From Bacteroides sp. (GTDB lineage: Bacteria; Bacteroidota; Bacteroidia; Bacteroidales; Bacteroidaceae), in assembly GCA_020861095.1 (NCBI GenBank), contig JAJBTC010000090.1, positions 1 through 64,000 on the forward strand: a stretch of 64,000 nucleotides of DNA. Direction: 5' to 3'. A program made the translations under genes and the position numbers. Below, in pieces: positions 34,958 to 42,999 of the stretch. Under the pieces are notes generated by a model. The model was not told where the DNA came from and made no database searches. It saw only the letters and a list, made by a program, of their open reading frames with translations. The first letter of the stretch is position 1; each line of letters begins with the position of its first letter.

Positions 34958-36820
34958 ATGAAAAACACATTGTTAATCCGCCTATTAGGTGGTATGGTGC
35001 TATATGCACTGATTTTACATTCTTGTGTAAATGACATTTCCGAAGAAAACCTGCCATTCGATGGTGAAGTTCCCATCCAGTTATCTACACATGCTTCCGG
35101 CACTACCGAACTGCCTCAGCAAGGATTCAGAGAGAATGATGCGATCGGCCTCTACGGATTGATCCATCCGAATACATTATCCGACGCCCGCTATCTGGAT
35201 AATGTAAAACTTACCTGCGATGCTTCATTGAATTTCATTCCGGAGAAAGAGATCTTTTTCCCCAAAGGAGAGGATAAGTGCGAACTGATCGCCTACTTCC
35301 CCTATCGGAAAGAGGGCATGGAAGCTGGTAAAAGCCAATTGGAAGTATCTGTCGGCTCCGATCAGGATACCGAAGAAAATTTTATTCTCTCCGATTTCCG
35401 CATGGCGCGGACAGACTATCAGACATTCAGCGATTCCCAGGTAAAACTCACATTCCAGCATATGGGATGTCTGCTGAAAATAAAGATTGTCAACGCTTCA
35501 GAGAACTCCAATACACTGACCTCCGAAGAGGATATCAAGGTTTATTTATATGGCTTTTACAGACAAGCCCTGTATGACCTGGATGAGAAAGAGTTTTCCG
35601 ACTGGGAATTACCGGAGAGGATCTCTCCCTTCGGAGAATGGACGCAGCAAGAGAAGCAACTCAGTGGAAAACAGGCCATCCTGATCCCTCAGCCTTTCCG
35701 GCAGGACGACCAGTACCTGACCCTTTCTATAGATGGGAAAATACATATCTGCCCTTTCCCAGAAGGTCTGAAACTGGAAAGCGGCAAGGTCTGCGAACTG
35801 ACGATCCGTTACAAACCGGAGGAAAGAGAGATCGGAGATGTGACCTGTGAAACAGAAGAATGGTCGGAAGGAACAAGCGGAGACAGCGAAACACAGGAGC
35901 TGACTCACCCGGTATACCTGAGCGACCTGCCTTTTGACAAATCGGGCGTTTGCCAGATCCTGTATCAGGGACGCCAGGTAGCCGAAGTATGCAAAGAGTT
36001 TATCCGCTGCGGGCAGGCAGAGGCTCAGGGGATTGTGGTGTATCCTGTAACGGAAGGGAAAAGCGACCTGACCCAGGGAAGGGTATTGCATCTGCTGGAT
36101 GTGCCAGAACCTGTACATGGAGGAACCCTCTCCTGGGACACCTCTTCCGGGCAATGTACGTATATTCCGGGGCAACGTCTGCCTATTCCTTATTTCTTTA
36201 TTGACTACGATGGCACTATCGTTCTCTCTTCACCCAAAAACGCGCAACCGGTAGTAATGGAACCTTTGCTGCTGGCAGATGAACGTCTCAACGAAAGTAT
36301 GCAGTATGCCCTGACGAAAATAGGCACCCGATACTGGATGCGGGACAACCTGAAAACGACCCGATACAACGAAGGTACACAGATACCTAAAAAGACAGAC
36401 TTTACTACGGAATCGGCAGGATACGGGATCGGAGCGGGAGATAATTACTTTTATAGTGAAGCGGCGGTTAAGACAGGGAAATTATGTCCCGCGGGATGGA
36501 GGATCCCCTCTACCAGTCAATGGGAGGAATTATTAGACTATCTGGATTGGGATGCTTCCTGGCTGAAGAATGGGATCTGGCATGAAGAACATTATCCGGC
36601 AACGGATCTGACCGGGTTCAATGGTCTTCCTGTGGGTCTTTTCTTAAAGACCTATACACATGAGAACCAAACAGTAGCCTACTGGTCTACCGGAGAATCA
36701 GAGACAGAGATCCCCGAATTTTCTTACTTCCTGATGCACAGTGAAAGAAAGGTGCAGGAAGGGATCAACAGGTCCGAAAAAGGACTGTCTGTCCGTTGTA
36801 TCCGGAACAACACATTCTAA
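34958..36820 (+). CDS. Fimbrillin-like lipoprotein with C-terminal FISUMP domain
   Basis: A 620-residue surface lipoprotein. The signal MKNTLLIRLLGG... ends LHSC with Cys23. Residues about 35-310 look like the Mfa/fimbrillin-like fold: GEVPIQLSTHASG, FRENDAIGLYG, DNVKLTCDASLNFIPEKEIFFPKG, KCELIAYFPYRKE and LTFQHMGCLLKIKI. The last 180 residues match the Fibrobacter succinogenes major paralogue domain: YWMRDNLKTTRYNEGTQIP, LCPAGWRIPSTSQWEELLDYL and GLSVRCIRN. It probably is an adhesin or minor pilus component; partner and ligand are unknown. No other fim/mfa genes flank it. Confidence 0.82.
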   Translation: MKNTLLIRLLGGMVLYALILHSCVNDISEENLPFDGEVPIQLSTHASGTTELPQQGFRENDAIGLYGLIHPNTLSDARYLDNVKLTCDASLNFIPEKEIFFPKGEDKCELIAYFPYRKEGMEAGKSQLEVSVGSDQDTEENFILSDFRMARTDYQTFSDSQVKLTFQHMGCLLKIKIVNASENSNTLTSEEDIKVYLYGFYRQALYDLDEKEFSDWELPERISPFGEWTQQEKQLSGKQAILIPQPFRQDDQYLTLSIDGKIHICPFPEGLKLESGKVCELTIRYKPEEREIGDVTCETEEWSEGTSGDSETQELTHPVYLSDLPFDKSGVCQILYQGRQVAEVCKEFIRCGQAEAQGIVVYPVTEGKSDLTQGRVLHLLDVPEPVHGGTLSWDTSSGQCTYIPGQRLPIPYFFIDYDGTIVLSSPKNAQPVVMEPLLLADERLNESMQYALTKIGTRYWMRDNLKTTRYNEGTQIPKKTDFTTESAGYGIGAGDNYFYSEAAVKTGKLCPAGWRIPSTSQWEELLDYLDWDASWLKNGIWHEEHYPATDLTGFNGLPVGLFLKTYTHENQTVAYWSTGESETEIPEFSYFLMHSERKVQEGINRSEKGLSVRCIRNNTF

Positions 36821-36838
36821 CCCGTAACTTCCAGTTCA

Positions 36839-36883
36839 ATGCCTTCTTGTCCGCCATACCAACAAGTGCGGACAAGAGGGCAT
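36839..36883. terminator. Bidirectional terminator
   Basis: ATGCCTTCTTGTCCGC pairs with GCGGACAAGAGGGCAT (one G-T pair in 16) around a 13-base loop between the converging fimbrillin-like and DsbA-like genes. No strong U tract follows. Confidence 0.65.
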
Positions 36884-36927
36884 TTCACGATTTTCGGGTA
36901 GATGATACGCTCGTTATGAATACCGGG

Positions 36928-37449
36928 TCAACCTTCATCTTCCGTAATAAAGCCTCTCAGGTAATCCGCGAAATCGGGCGACATAAAGTTTCCTTCATAA
37001 AGTTCACCGTTGACAAAAAAAGTAGGTGTACCTTCCACCTGATAATGCAGTCCCGACTCATAGTCCTGCTCTACTTTTGTACGGCACTTCTCACTTCCGA
37101 AGTCTTTTTCGAAACGAGGCATATCCAATTCCAGCTCTTCGGCATAACGAAGCAGGTAGGCATCGTCCAGTGCATCCTGATTTTCAAAAAGCATATCGTG
37201 CATTTCCCAGAACTTATCCTGCGCCGCCGCAGCCTCAGCAGCCAATGCGGCATGATAGGCATGCGCGTGCAGTTCTGTAAGTGGGAAATTGCGGAATACA
37301 AATTTAAGATTATTACCCAATTCTTTATGCAATTCTCTCACCATCTGGTACGCCTTTCTGCAAAAAGGACATTGATAATCTCCGTATTCGACCAACACGA
37401 TAGTAGAGTTGGGAGAACCGATCACATGATCTCTGTTATTTATTTCCAT
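36928..37449 (-). CDS. DsbA-family thioredoxin-fold protein, cytosolic
   Basis: A 173-residue oxidoreductase of the DsbA/Thioredoxin_4 family. The active site is CPFC (residues 27-30, in VEYGDYQCPFCRKAYQ), and the cis-proline loop is GTPTFFVNG. The all-helical insert (AAEAAAAQDKFWEMHDMLF) is typical of the family. No signal peptide or lipobox is present, unlike true periplasmic DsbA, so a cytosolic role (disulfide isomerase or reductase, as in FrnE-like proteins) is likely. The start is the ATG that opens MEINNRDHV. Confidence 0.85.
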   Translation of the reverse strand: MEINNRDHVIGSPNSTIVLVEYGDYQCPFCRKAYQMVRELHKELGNNLKFVFRNFPLTELHAHAYHAALAAEAAAAQDKFWEMHDMLFENQDALDDAYLLRYAEELELDMPRFEKDFGSEKCRTKVEQDYESGLHYQVEGTPTFFVNGELYEGNFMSPDFADYLRGFITEDEG

Positions 37450-37741
37450 ATCTAAGTATATTTATTTGTTTTACATCAACAGTTCTGACAAACATCCGAT
37501 TCAGGAGTATCCCGTATGGAAGGATAACAACCCGCATCCTGTTTTGTTCCCTGTCTCAGGCTTGTTAAAATCTGCCGGCCAGATCCTCCGTTATCTGACA
37601 AAACACCTTTTACTATCCTTATCGAATATTGGATTTCCTTAATCCTTTTGCTACAACTCCCGGGATACTTTGTTGTTCTACGGAGTATAGACAAATGATT
37701 GTATTGTACTGTATTGTATTTCATTTCAGACAGACCGACCC

Positions 37742-38278
37742 ATGAAAAAAGAAACCTATATCCTTACCGCCTGTTCGCTGCTATTGTGCCTTGTGACGTT
37801 GTTGAGCAGTTGCCGTACCATTCCTAAAGGAGTAACAGCTGTAGAACCCTTCTATGTAGAAAGATACCTGGGCAAATGGTACGAAATAGCGCGACTCGAT
37901 TTCTCGTTCGAGAGAGACCTCAACAATGTAACGGCAGAATATACCCTGAACCCGGACAGTACCATTAAAGTCGTGAACCGCGGCTACAACTACAAGACTC
38001 AGGAATGGAAAGAGTCGGAAGGAAAAGCCCGGTTTGCCGAAGACCCCGACGAAGGGATGCTGGAAGTCAGCTTTTTCGGACCGTTCTATGCCGGATACAA
38101 TGTGATTGCCATTGACACGGACTATACCTACGCACTGGTAGCAGGAAAGAACCGGGACTATCTATGGATATTGTCACGTGAGAAAACAATCCCTCAGACT
38201 ATCCGGCAACAGTACCTGAACAAAGCAGAGCAACTGGGATTTCCCATCGACGAGCTGATCTGGGTACATCACGATTAG
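37742..38278 (+). CDS. blc: Lipocalin family lipoprotein (Blc-like)
   Basis: A 178-residue lipocalin with a lipoprotein signal ending LSSC (Cys24). The lipocalin signature is VERYLGKWYEIARLDFSFERDL, and further strands are NVTAEYTLNPDSTIKVVNRGY, GMLEVSFFGPFYAGYNVI and YALVAGKNRDYLWILSRE. It probably sits in the outer membrane and binds lysophospholipids or fatty acids, as E. coli Blc does. The 292-base upstream gap has no supported gene. Confidence 0.9.
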   Translation: MKKETYILTACSLLLCLVTLLSSCRTIPKGVTAVEPFYVERYLGKWYEIARLDFSFERDLNNVTAEYTLNPDSTIKVVNRGYNYKTQEWKESEGKARFAEDPDEGMLEVSFFGPFYAGYNVIAIDTDYTYALVAGKNRDYLWILSREKTIPQTIRQQYLNKAEQLGFPIDELIWVHHD

Positions 38279-38311
38279 GAAAAAGGTATTCTGCCGGATA
38301 CAGCGGGAACA

Positions 38312-39310
38312 TCAGGCCTCTTCTTCCTCTTTCCTACTACCAGTTGCCGGAGTGGCAGTGTCTCCGGTAAGCAGATCCCGATAATGCGCGATCTCCTCTT
38401 TCACATCTTTCTCTACACGCGGATAGCGCAGGTGGAGTGTTTCCATTTGGGAAACAATAATTTCTCCCACGGCATAGCGCATAAACCATTTGTTGTCTGC
38501 CGGGATCACATACCAGGGTGCCACATCGGTAGAAGTGTGGGTAAGCACATCCGAATAGGCTTTCATATACTCTTCCCAGTGTCCACGCTCTTTGATATCG
38601 GATACAGAGAATTTCCAGTTCTTGGTCTCATCCTCGATGCGGGCCAGGAAGCGTAGTTTCTGTTCTTCGTTAGAAACGTTGAGAAAGAATTTCAGTACCA
38701 CTACACCATTTTCTGTCAGATACCGTTCGAATTCATTGATCTGTTGATAGCGGTTGCGCCAGAACTTAGGTGTAATGTCCTTCAGGGTACGTACCAGAGG
38801 AAGTTTGGTACCCAGCAGGATCTCGGGATGCACCCGGCTGATAAGTACATCTTCATAATGAGAGCGGTTGAATATGCCGATCCGTCCGCGTTCGGGAGCA
38901 GCTTTGTGGATGCGCCACAGGAAATCATGGTCCAGCTCTTCCGCGGAAGGTTGTTTGAACGAATAGACCTGACAGCCCTGCGGATTGACGCCCGACATCA
39001 CATGCTTGATGGTACCGTCTTTGCCTGCTCCATCCATAGCCTGGAAGATGAGCAGGACGGCATACCGGTCTTCGGCATACAGTTTGCTTTGCAGTTTACG
39101 GAGTTTCTTTACATTCGCTTGCAGCAATTTCTCACTCCCGGCTTGGGTCATCTGGCCCGTATAAGCGGGATCGAAAGAGGCTACCTTATGCTTTGCACCG
39201 GGAGTAGCGATCAGATTTCGGATCAGTTTTTTTCCATATTTATTTCTATTTACATGTGTGGTATGTTCTGAAAGGACAGTCTCCGGAAAAGAAACAGCCC
39301 CTGGAGGCAA
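38312..39310 (-). CDS. ppk2: Polyphosphate kinase 2 family protein
   Basis: PPK2 enzymes move phosphate between polyphosphate and nucleotides. The 332-residue product has the P-loop-like LLIFQAMDGAGKDGTIKHV (Walker A), GRIGIFNRSHYEDVLISRVHP (Walker B region) and the lid SDIKERGHWEEYMKAYSDVL. The start is TTG at 39310, just after the ppx stop (39315 end), since no in-frame ATG precedes the conserved core except far inside. It is the last gene of ppk1-ppx-ppk2. It ends in an acidic tail (SRKEEEEA). Confidence 0.9.
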   Translation of the reverse strand: MPPGAVSFPETVLSEHTTHVNRNKYGKKLIRNLIATPGAKHKVASFDPAYTGQMTQAGSEKLLQANVKKLRKLQSKLYAEDRYAVLLIFQAMDGAGKDGTIKHVMSGVNPQGCQVYSFKQPSAEELDHDFLWRIHKAAPERGRIGIFNRSHYEDVLISRVHPEILLGTKLPLVRTLKDITPKFWRNRYQQINEFERYLTENGVVVLKFFLNVSNEEQKLRFLARIEDETKNWKFSVSDIKERGHWEEYMKAYSDVLTHTSTDVAPWYVIPADNKWFMRYAVGEIIVSQMETLHLRYPRVEKDVKEEIAHYRDLLTGDTATPATGSRKEEEEA

Positions 39311-39314
39311 AAGT

Positions 39315-40223
39315 TTACGTACATTTTTCCCGGTTCTTATACCGGGTGGTATAGAGATGATGGATCATTCCGTCTACCAATCCCAGCTTGGGTACAAAAA
39401 TATGTTCCGCTTTCAATATCCGTGCCGCAGTCACATACAACTCCAGAGCCGGTACAATCACATCTGCCCGATAGGCATTGAGCCGGTAGTTGAGCATACG
39501 CTCTTCGTACGACATACTTTGGAGAGCTTCGTGCAACACACGCAGTTCGATGTAGTTCACCGGATCACGCCCTTGCTTGCCGATCAGTTTATAGGCTTTG
39601 TTGATGTTGCCCCCGGAGGCGATGATGCTCAGAGGAGCATACGTGCGGTAGGCCTCTTCCAGCCATTGGGTAAAGTGTACCTGCTCCGCCGCAGTGACTG
39701 CTCCGGCCAGCATACGTACCGTACCAATCTGGAAAGAGTGAGCCTCCACATTCTGGTGCCTGCTGTGTATGATGACCTCGGTGCTGCCCCCGCCGACATC
39801 CATAAACAGGTAGTTGCCCGAAGGATCATCTACCGAGGAAAGACCGCCGGCCTCCAGAATGATCTCCGCTTCTTTCATTCCGGAAATGATCTGTATAGGT
39901 ATGCCGCAACCGTCATGAATGGCCTGGATCAGTTCCCTGCCGTTCTGCGCGTCGCGCATGGCGCTGGTCGCATACGCCAGAAAAGACTCTACCTGATAGG
40001 CTTTCATCACGTAAGAAAATCCCCGGAGCGCATCGGACAGGCGAGTGCTTTTTCCCTTGCTGATCTTTCCTTTGGAGAAGACATCTTCTCCCAGCCGGAC
40101 AGGCACACGCAGAAAGGCGACTTTCTTAAATTCTTCCAGGCCATTCCGGTTATCTATATTCTGTACCATCAGACGGATGGCATTACTTCCGATGTCAATA
40201 GCTGCCAGGGTATCAGTGCGCAT
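39315..40223 (-). CDS. ppx: Ppx/GppA family exopolyphosphatase
   Basis: Hydrolyses terminal phosphate from polyphosphate or pppGpp. The 302-residue product has only the actin-like ASKHA domain: LAAIDIGSNAIRLMVQNI (phosphate 1 loop), AYATSAMRDAQNG, and LFMDVGGGSTEVII (phosphate 2). The C-terminal HD-like domain of longer E. coli enzymes is absent, as is normal in the short type. Its start overlaps the ppk1 stop by 11 bases, and ppk2 follows 4 bases after its stop, so all three are coupled. Confidence 0.92.
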   Translation of the reverse strand: MRTDTLAAIDIGSNAIRLMVQNIDNRNGLEEFKKVAFLRVPVRLGEDVFSKGKISKGKSTRLSDALRGFSYVMKAYQVESFLAYATSAMRDAQNGRELIQAIHDGCGIPIQIISGMKEAEIILEAGGLSSVDDPSGNYLFMDVGGGSTEVIIHSRHQNVEAHSFQIGTVRMLAGAVTAAEQVHFTQWLEEAYRTYAPLSIIASGGNINKAYKLIGKQGRDPVNYIELRVLHEALQSMSYEERMLNYRLNAYRADVIVPALELYVTAARILKAEHIFVPKLGLVDGMIHHLYTTRYKNREKCT

Positions 40224-42288
40224 AGATAACTTCTATATTTTGTTTGTAATATTCATACAACTCAATCTGTGAGTGACAAGGGGGCTCTCCTTCCGGTTTA
40301 ACATAAGCGTTGCTACCCAGCAGGGTAAGGTCACGCGCTTTTACATTGTCGGCCCACTGTATTTCAAAAATGTCCCGGATGGTATGTCTGATCTCCGGAT
40401 CATAGATGGGTACGGCCACCTCGATCCGGTTGTCGAGGTTGCGCGTCATCCAGTCTCCACTGGTAATATAGGTCTGCTCTTCTCCGTCGTTGTGGAAGAT
40501 CATCAGCCGGGCGTGCTCCAGGTAGCGATCTACAATACTTATGGCACGTATATGGTCACTCAACCCTTGCATCTGAGGATGCAGGCAACAGGCTCCCCGG
40601 ATGATGAGCCTGATCTCTACTCCTGCCTGACTGGCTTTGTACAGAAGTCGTATCATCCGTACATCGGTGAGGCCGTTGAACTTGGCACAGATAGAGGCCT
40701 TTTTCCCTTTCCGGCTGTTCTTGATCTCGCGCTCTATCATTTTTTCGATCCGGCTGCGCATGTAATACGGTGAGACCAACAGGTGTCTGTACAACAAATG
40801 CTTGTGAGTATTCTGTAAGAAGTCAAACACACCCCGCACATCGTGTACGATCTGTTCGTGTGTGGTAAACAGGCCAAAATCTCCATAGATCCGGGCGGTA
40901 GTCTCGTTGAAGTTACCGGTACCGATATAGGCATATCCGCGGCAATGTCCCTTTTCTCTGCGTTCTACATAGATCAGTTTGCAGTGTACTTTGAGTGCCT
41001 TGAAACCGTGTATCACCCGTATACCTACCTTCTGCAACAGATCGGAGTTCTCTACATTCTGCTCTTCGTCAAAGCGTGCCATCAGTTCCTCCAGCACGAT
41101 CACCTGCTTGCCATTCTCCGCGGCATTGATCAGGGCATTGATTACCCGGGAACGTTCGGCTGTGCGGTACAGGGTAATACAGATAGTCGTTACCTTAGGA
41201 TCAATAGCCGCTTCCCGCAGAAAATCGATCAGATGGTCAAAGGTATGGTAGGGATAGTTGAGAAAAATATCTTTCTCACGGATCACCCGCAGGATACTCG
41301 ACAACCTGTTTAATGACGGGTGCGGCAAAGGAGTATGTTCTTCGTATTCGAGACTACGGTCCACTACGGGAAATTTCATCAGGTGTTTCATCATGTGGTA
41401 GCGCCCTCCACCCATGATATCGTACTTCCGGAGTTTCAGTTTGCCCATGATCAGTTCCAACAGGTCCGGCGGCATCCCGCTGTCATAGATCAGTCTGACA
41501 GGGTCACCGTGCAGCCGTCCTTCCAGTCCTTGCTCTACCTTTTCAATAATGCTTTTGGAGATATCATCGTCTACAGTCAGCTGCGCGTCCCGGATGATCT
41601 GGAAGGTATGGGCAGTGATCTCATCGTAGTTGAACATAAAGAAGATCTCATTCAGACAAAGCCGGATTACATCATCCAGGAAGATCAGCTCTTTGCGTCC
41701 GGCAACCGAAGGAAGTTCTACAAAACGGGGAGTAGCCCGTGAAACCGGTATACGTATGAGTGCATACTTATGGCTGTTGCGTGTCGAAAGGGACATACGC
41801 ACTGCCAGATAGAGATCATTGTCGGTCAGGAAAGGCAGTTGTGTAGACTTACGTACCATCAGCGGCACTAACCACGGACTGACTTCCCGGGTGAAATACT
41901 CCCGGCAGAAATCCCGCTGTCTGTTATTGATCTGTTGTTCGTTGAGGATATAGATATGGTGACTCTCCATCTCCTCCAGAATTTCTGTATATACCCGGGA
42001 AAATATCCTCTGACTGTAGGCCATGTGACTGTTCACCTGTTTGAGGATCTCTATCACCGGGAAACCTTCCATGGTCTTTTGTATCTTATCTCCCCGGATA
42101 CGGGACAGGCGCATGAGGTTGGCGACCCTCACTTTGATAAACTCATCCTGATTGTTTGAGAAAATACCCAGAAAGCGCAGGCGCTGGATCAGGGGTACAG
42201 TGATGTCCTGCGCCTCCTGCAAGACCCTGTCGTTAAAAGCCAGCCAGCTCACTTCCCGGTTATAGATCTGAACATTTTTTTCCCACAT
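40213..42288 (-). CDS. ppk1: Polyphosphate kinase 1
   Basis: Makes long polyphosphate from ATP at the membrane. With the ATG at 42288 the product is 691 residues (MWEKNVQIYNREVSWLAFN), the family's usual N-terminus; the longer track start adds 25 residues. NREVSWLAFNDRVLQEA, FSNNQDEFIKVRVANL, LALKVHCKLIYVERRE-type block (HCK holds the phosphorylated His), YIGTGNFNETTARIYGDFGL and MIFHNDGEEQTYITSGDWM (second His) are visible. First gene of the operon. Confidence 0.95.
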   Translation of the reverse strand: MWEKNVQIYNREVSWLAFNDRVLQEAQDITVPLIQRLRFLGIFSNNQDEFIKVRVANLMRLSRIRGDKIQKTMEGFPVIEILKQVNSHMAYSQRIFSRVYTEILEEMESHHIYILNEQQINNRQRDFCREYFTREVSPWLVPLMVRKSTQLPFLTDNDLYLAVRMSLSTRNSHKYALIRIPVSRATPRFVELPSVAGRKELIFLDDVIRLCLNEIFFMFNYDEITAHTFQIIRDAQLTVDDDISKSIIEKVEQGLEGRLHGDPVRLIYDSGMPPDLLELIMGKLKLRKYDIMGGGRYHMMKHLMKFPVVDRSLEYEEHTPLPHPSLNRLSSILRVIREKDIFLNYPYHTFDHLIDFLREAAIDPKVTTICITLYRTAERSRVINALINAAENGKQVIVLEELMARFDEEQNVENSDLLQKVGIRVIHGFKALKVHCKLIYVERREKGHCRGYAYIGTGNFNETTARIYGDFGLFTTHEQIVHDVRGVFDFLQNTHKHLLYRHLLVSPYYMRSRIEKMIEREIKNSRKGKKASICAKFNGLTDVRMIRLLYKASQAGVEIRLIIRGACCLHPQMQGLSDHIRAISIVDRYLEHARLMIFHNDGEEQTYITSGDWMTRNLDNRIEVAVPIYDPEIRHTIRDIFEIQWADNVKARDLTLLGSNAYVKPEGEPPCHSQIELYEYYKQNIEVIYAH

Positions 42289-42403
42289 AGCTTTTTGGGT
42301 TTCTCTCCGCGTGAGGTATAGTCCGTCAGGTATGATACATATAAAGAGGGAGATTCCGGACAACGTATCTTTTAAACAAAATATAACATGAAAAGTTTAG
42401 ATA

Positions 42404-42902
42404 TTTACGATTTTACGATTTACAATTTACGATTGATGTAACATCGGTTTATAAGTCAGTATTCCTCATTCATTGTAAGTATTATGTTCCGTTATACTGT
42501 AAAGAGACGGTATACTATAGATACATTCACCCATAGTATACCGTCTCTTTTATTTGGTTTACAGAGAAAAGGATTTCCTGTAGAGACGCACGGCGTGCGT
42601 CTCCGCGGTGCACGTCCAACAAAATGGTATATATATGCATTCCCATTCGGTATGCCGAGACGCAAATATGCGTCTCGTATGTTTGCATATAAAATGGTAC
42701 ACATAGGGATTTACAAATATATTCTTTCTGTCATTTCAATCGTACATCGTAAATCGTCAAATCGTAAATCTCTTTGCGTCTCTACAGTGTACCAAAGTCG
42801 TATATCGTATATATAGAATGAATGATAAACTTCTACTTAACTCTATGGATATATAATAACAGGTATTTTCAATCGTAAATCGTAAATCCGTAAATCGTAA
42901 AT
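42404..42902. repeat. Composite cluster of dispersed repeats
   Basis: Left: TTTACGATTTTACGATTTAC-type units at 42404-42434. Then a hairpin at 42501-42552 (AAAGAGACGGTATACTATAG pairing with a near-perfect complement). Then TAGAGACGCACGGCGTGCGTCTC (about 42582-42603), a second palindrome GAGACGCAAATATGCGTCTC (about 42657-42676), and two right-end copies at 42738-42770 and 42871-42902 made of ATCGTAAATC units. Two or more elements are probably nested. It fills the gap between ppk1 and the DUF937 gene. Confidence 0.8.
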
Positions 42903-42903
42903 A

Positions 42904-42957
42904 AAAAAATCCCCCCTGTCGCAACATCTCTTTTTTCAAAGAGCAGCCACAGGGGGA
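42904..42957 (-). terminator. Terminator after the DUF937/OmpA gene
   Basis: Read leftwards, CCCCCTGT pairs with ACAGGGGG with an inner CTCTTT/AAAGAG stem, then seven T. Strong intrinsic terminator. Confidence 0.75.
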
Positions 42958-42999
42958 AACAAACATTAAAATATACAGATTAAAGCAAAACTGTATTTC

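Noticed and set aside
37476-37724. 82-codon minus ORF upstream of the lipocalin gene
   Set aside because: No motif or signal, and the region has the look of a promoter-bearing gap.
38170-38190. CACGTG-centred palindrome resembling a parS site
   Set aside because: Only the central TCACGTGA matches; flanking bases do not fit GTTTCACGTGAAAC and it is inside the lipocalin gene far from parB.
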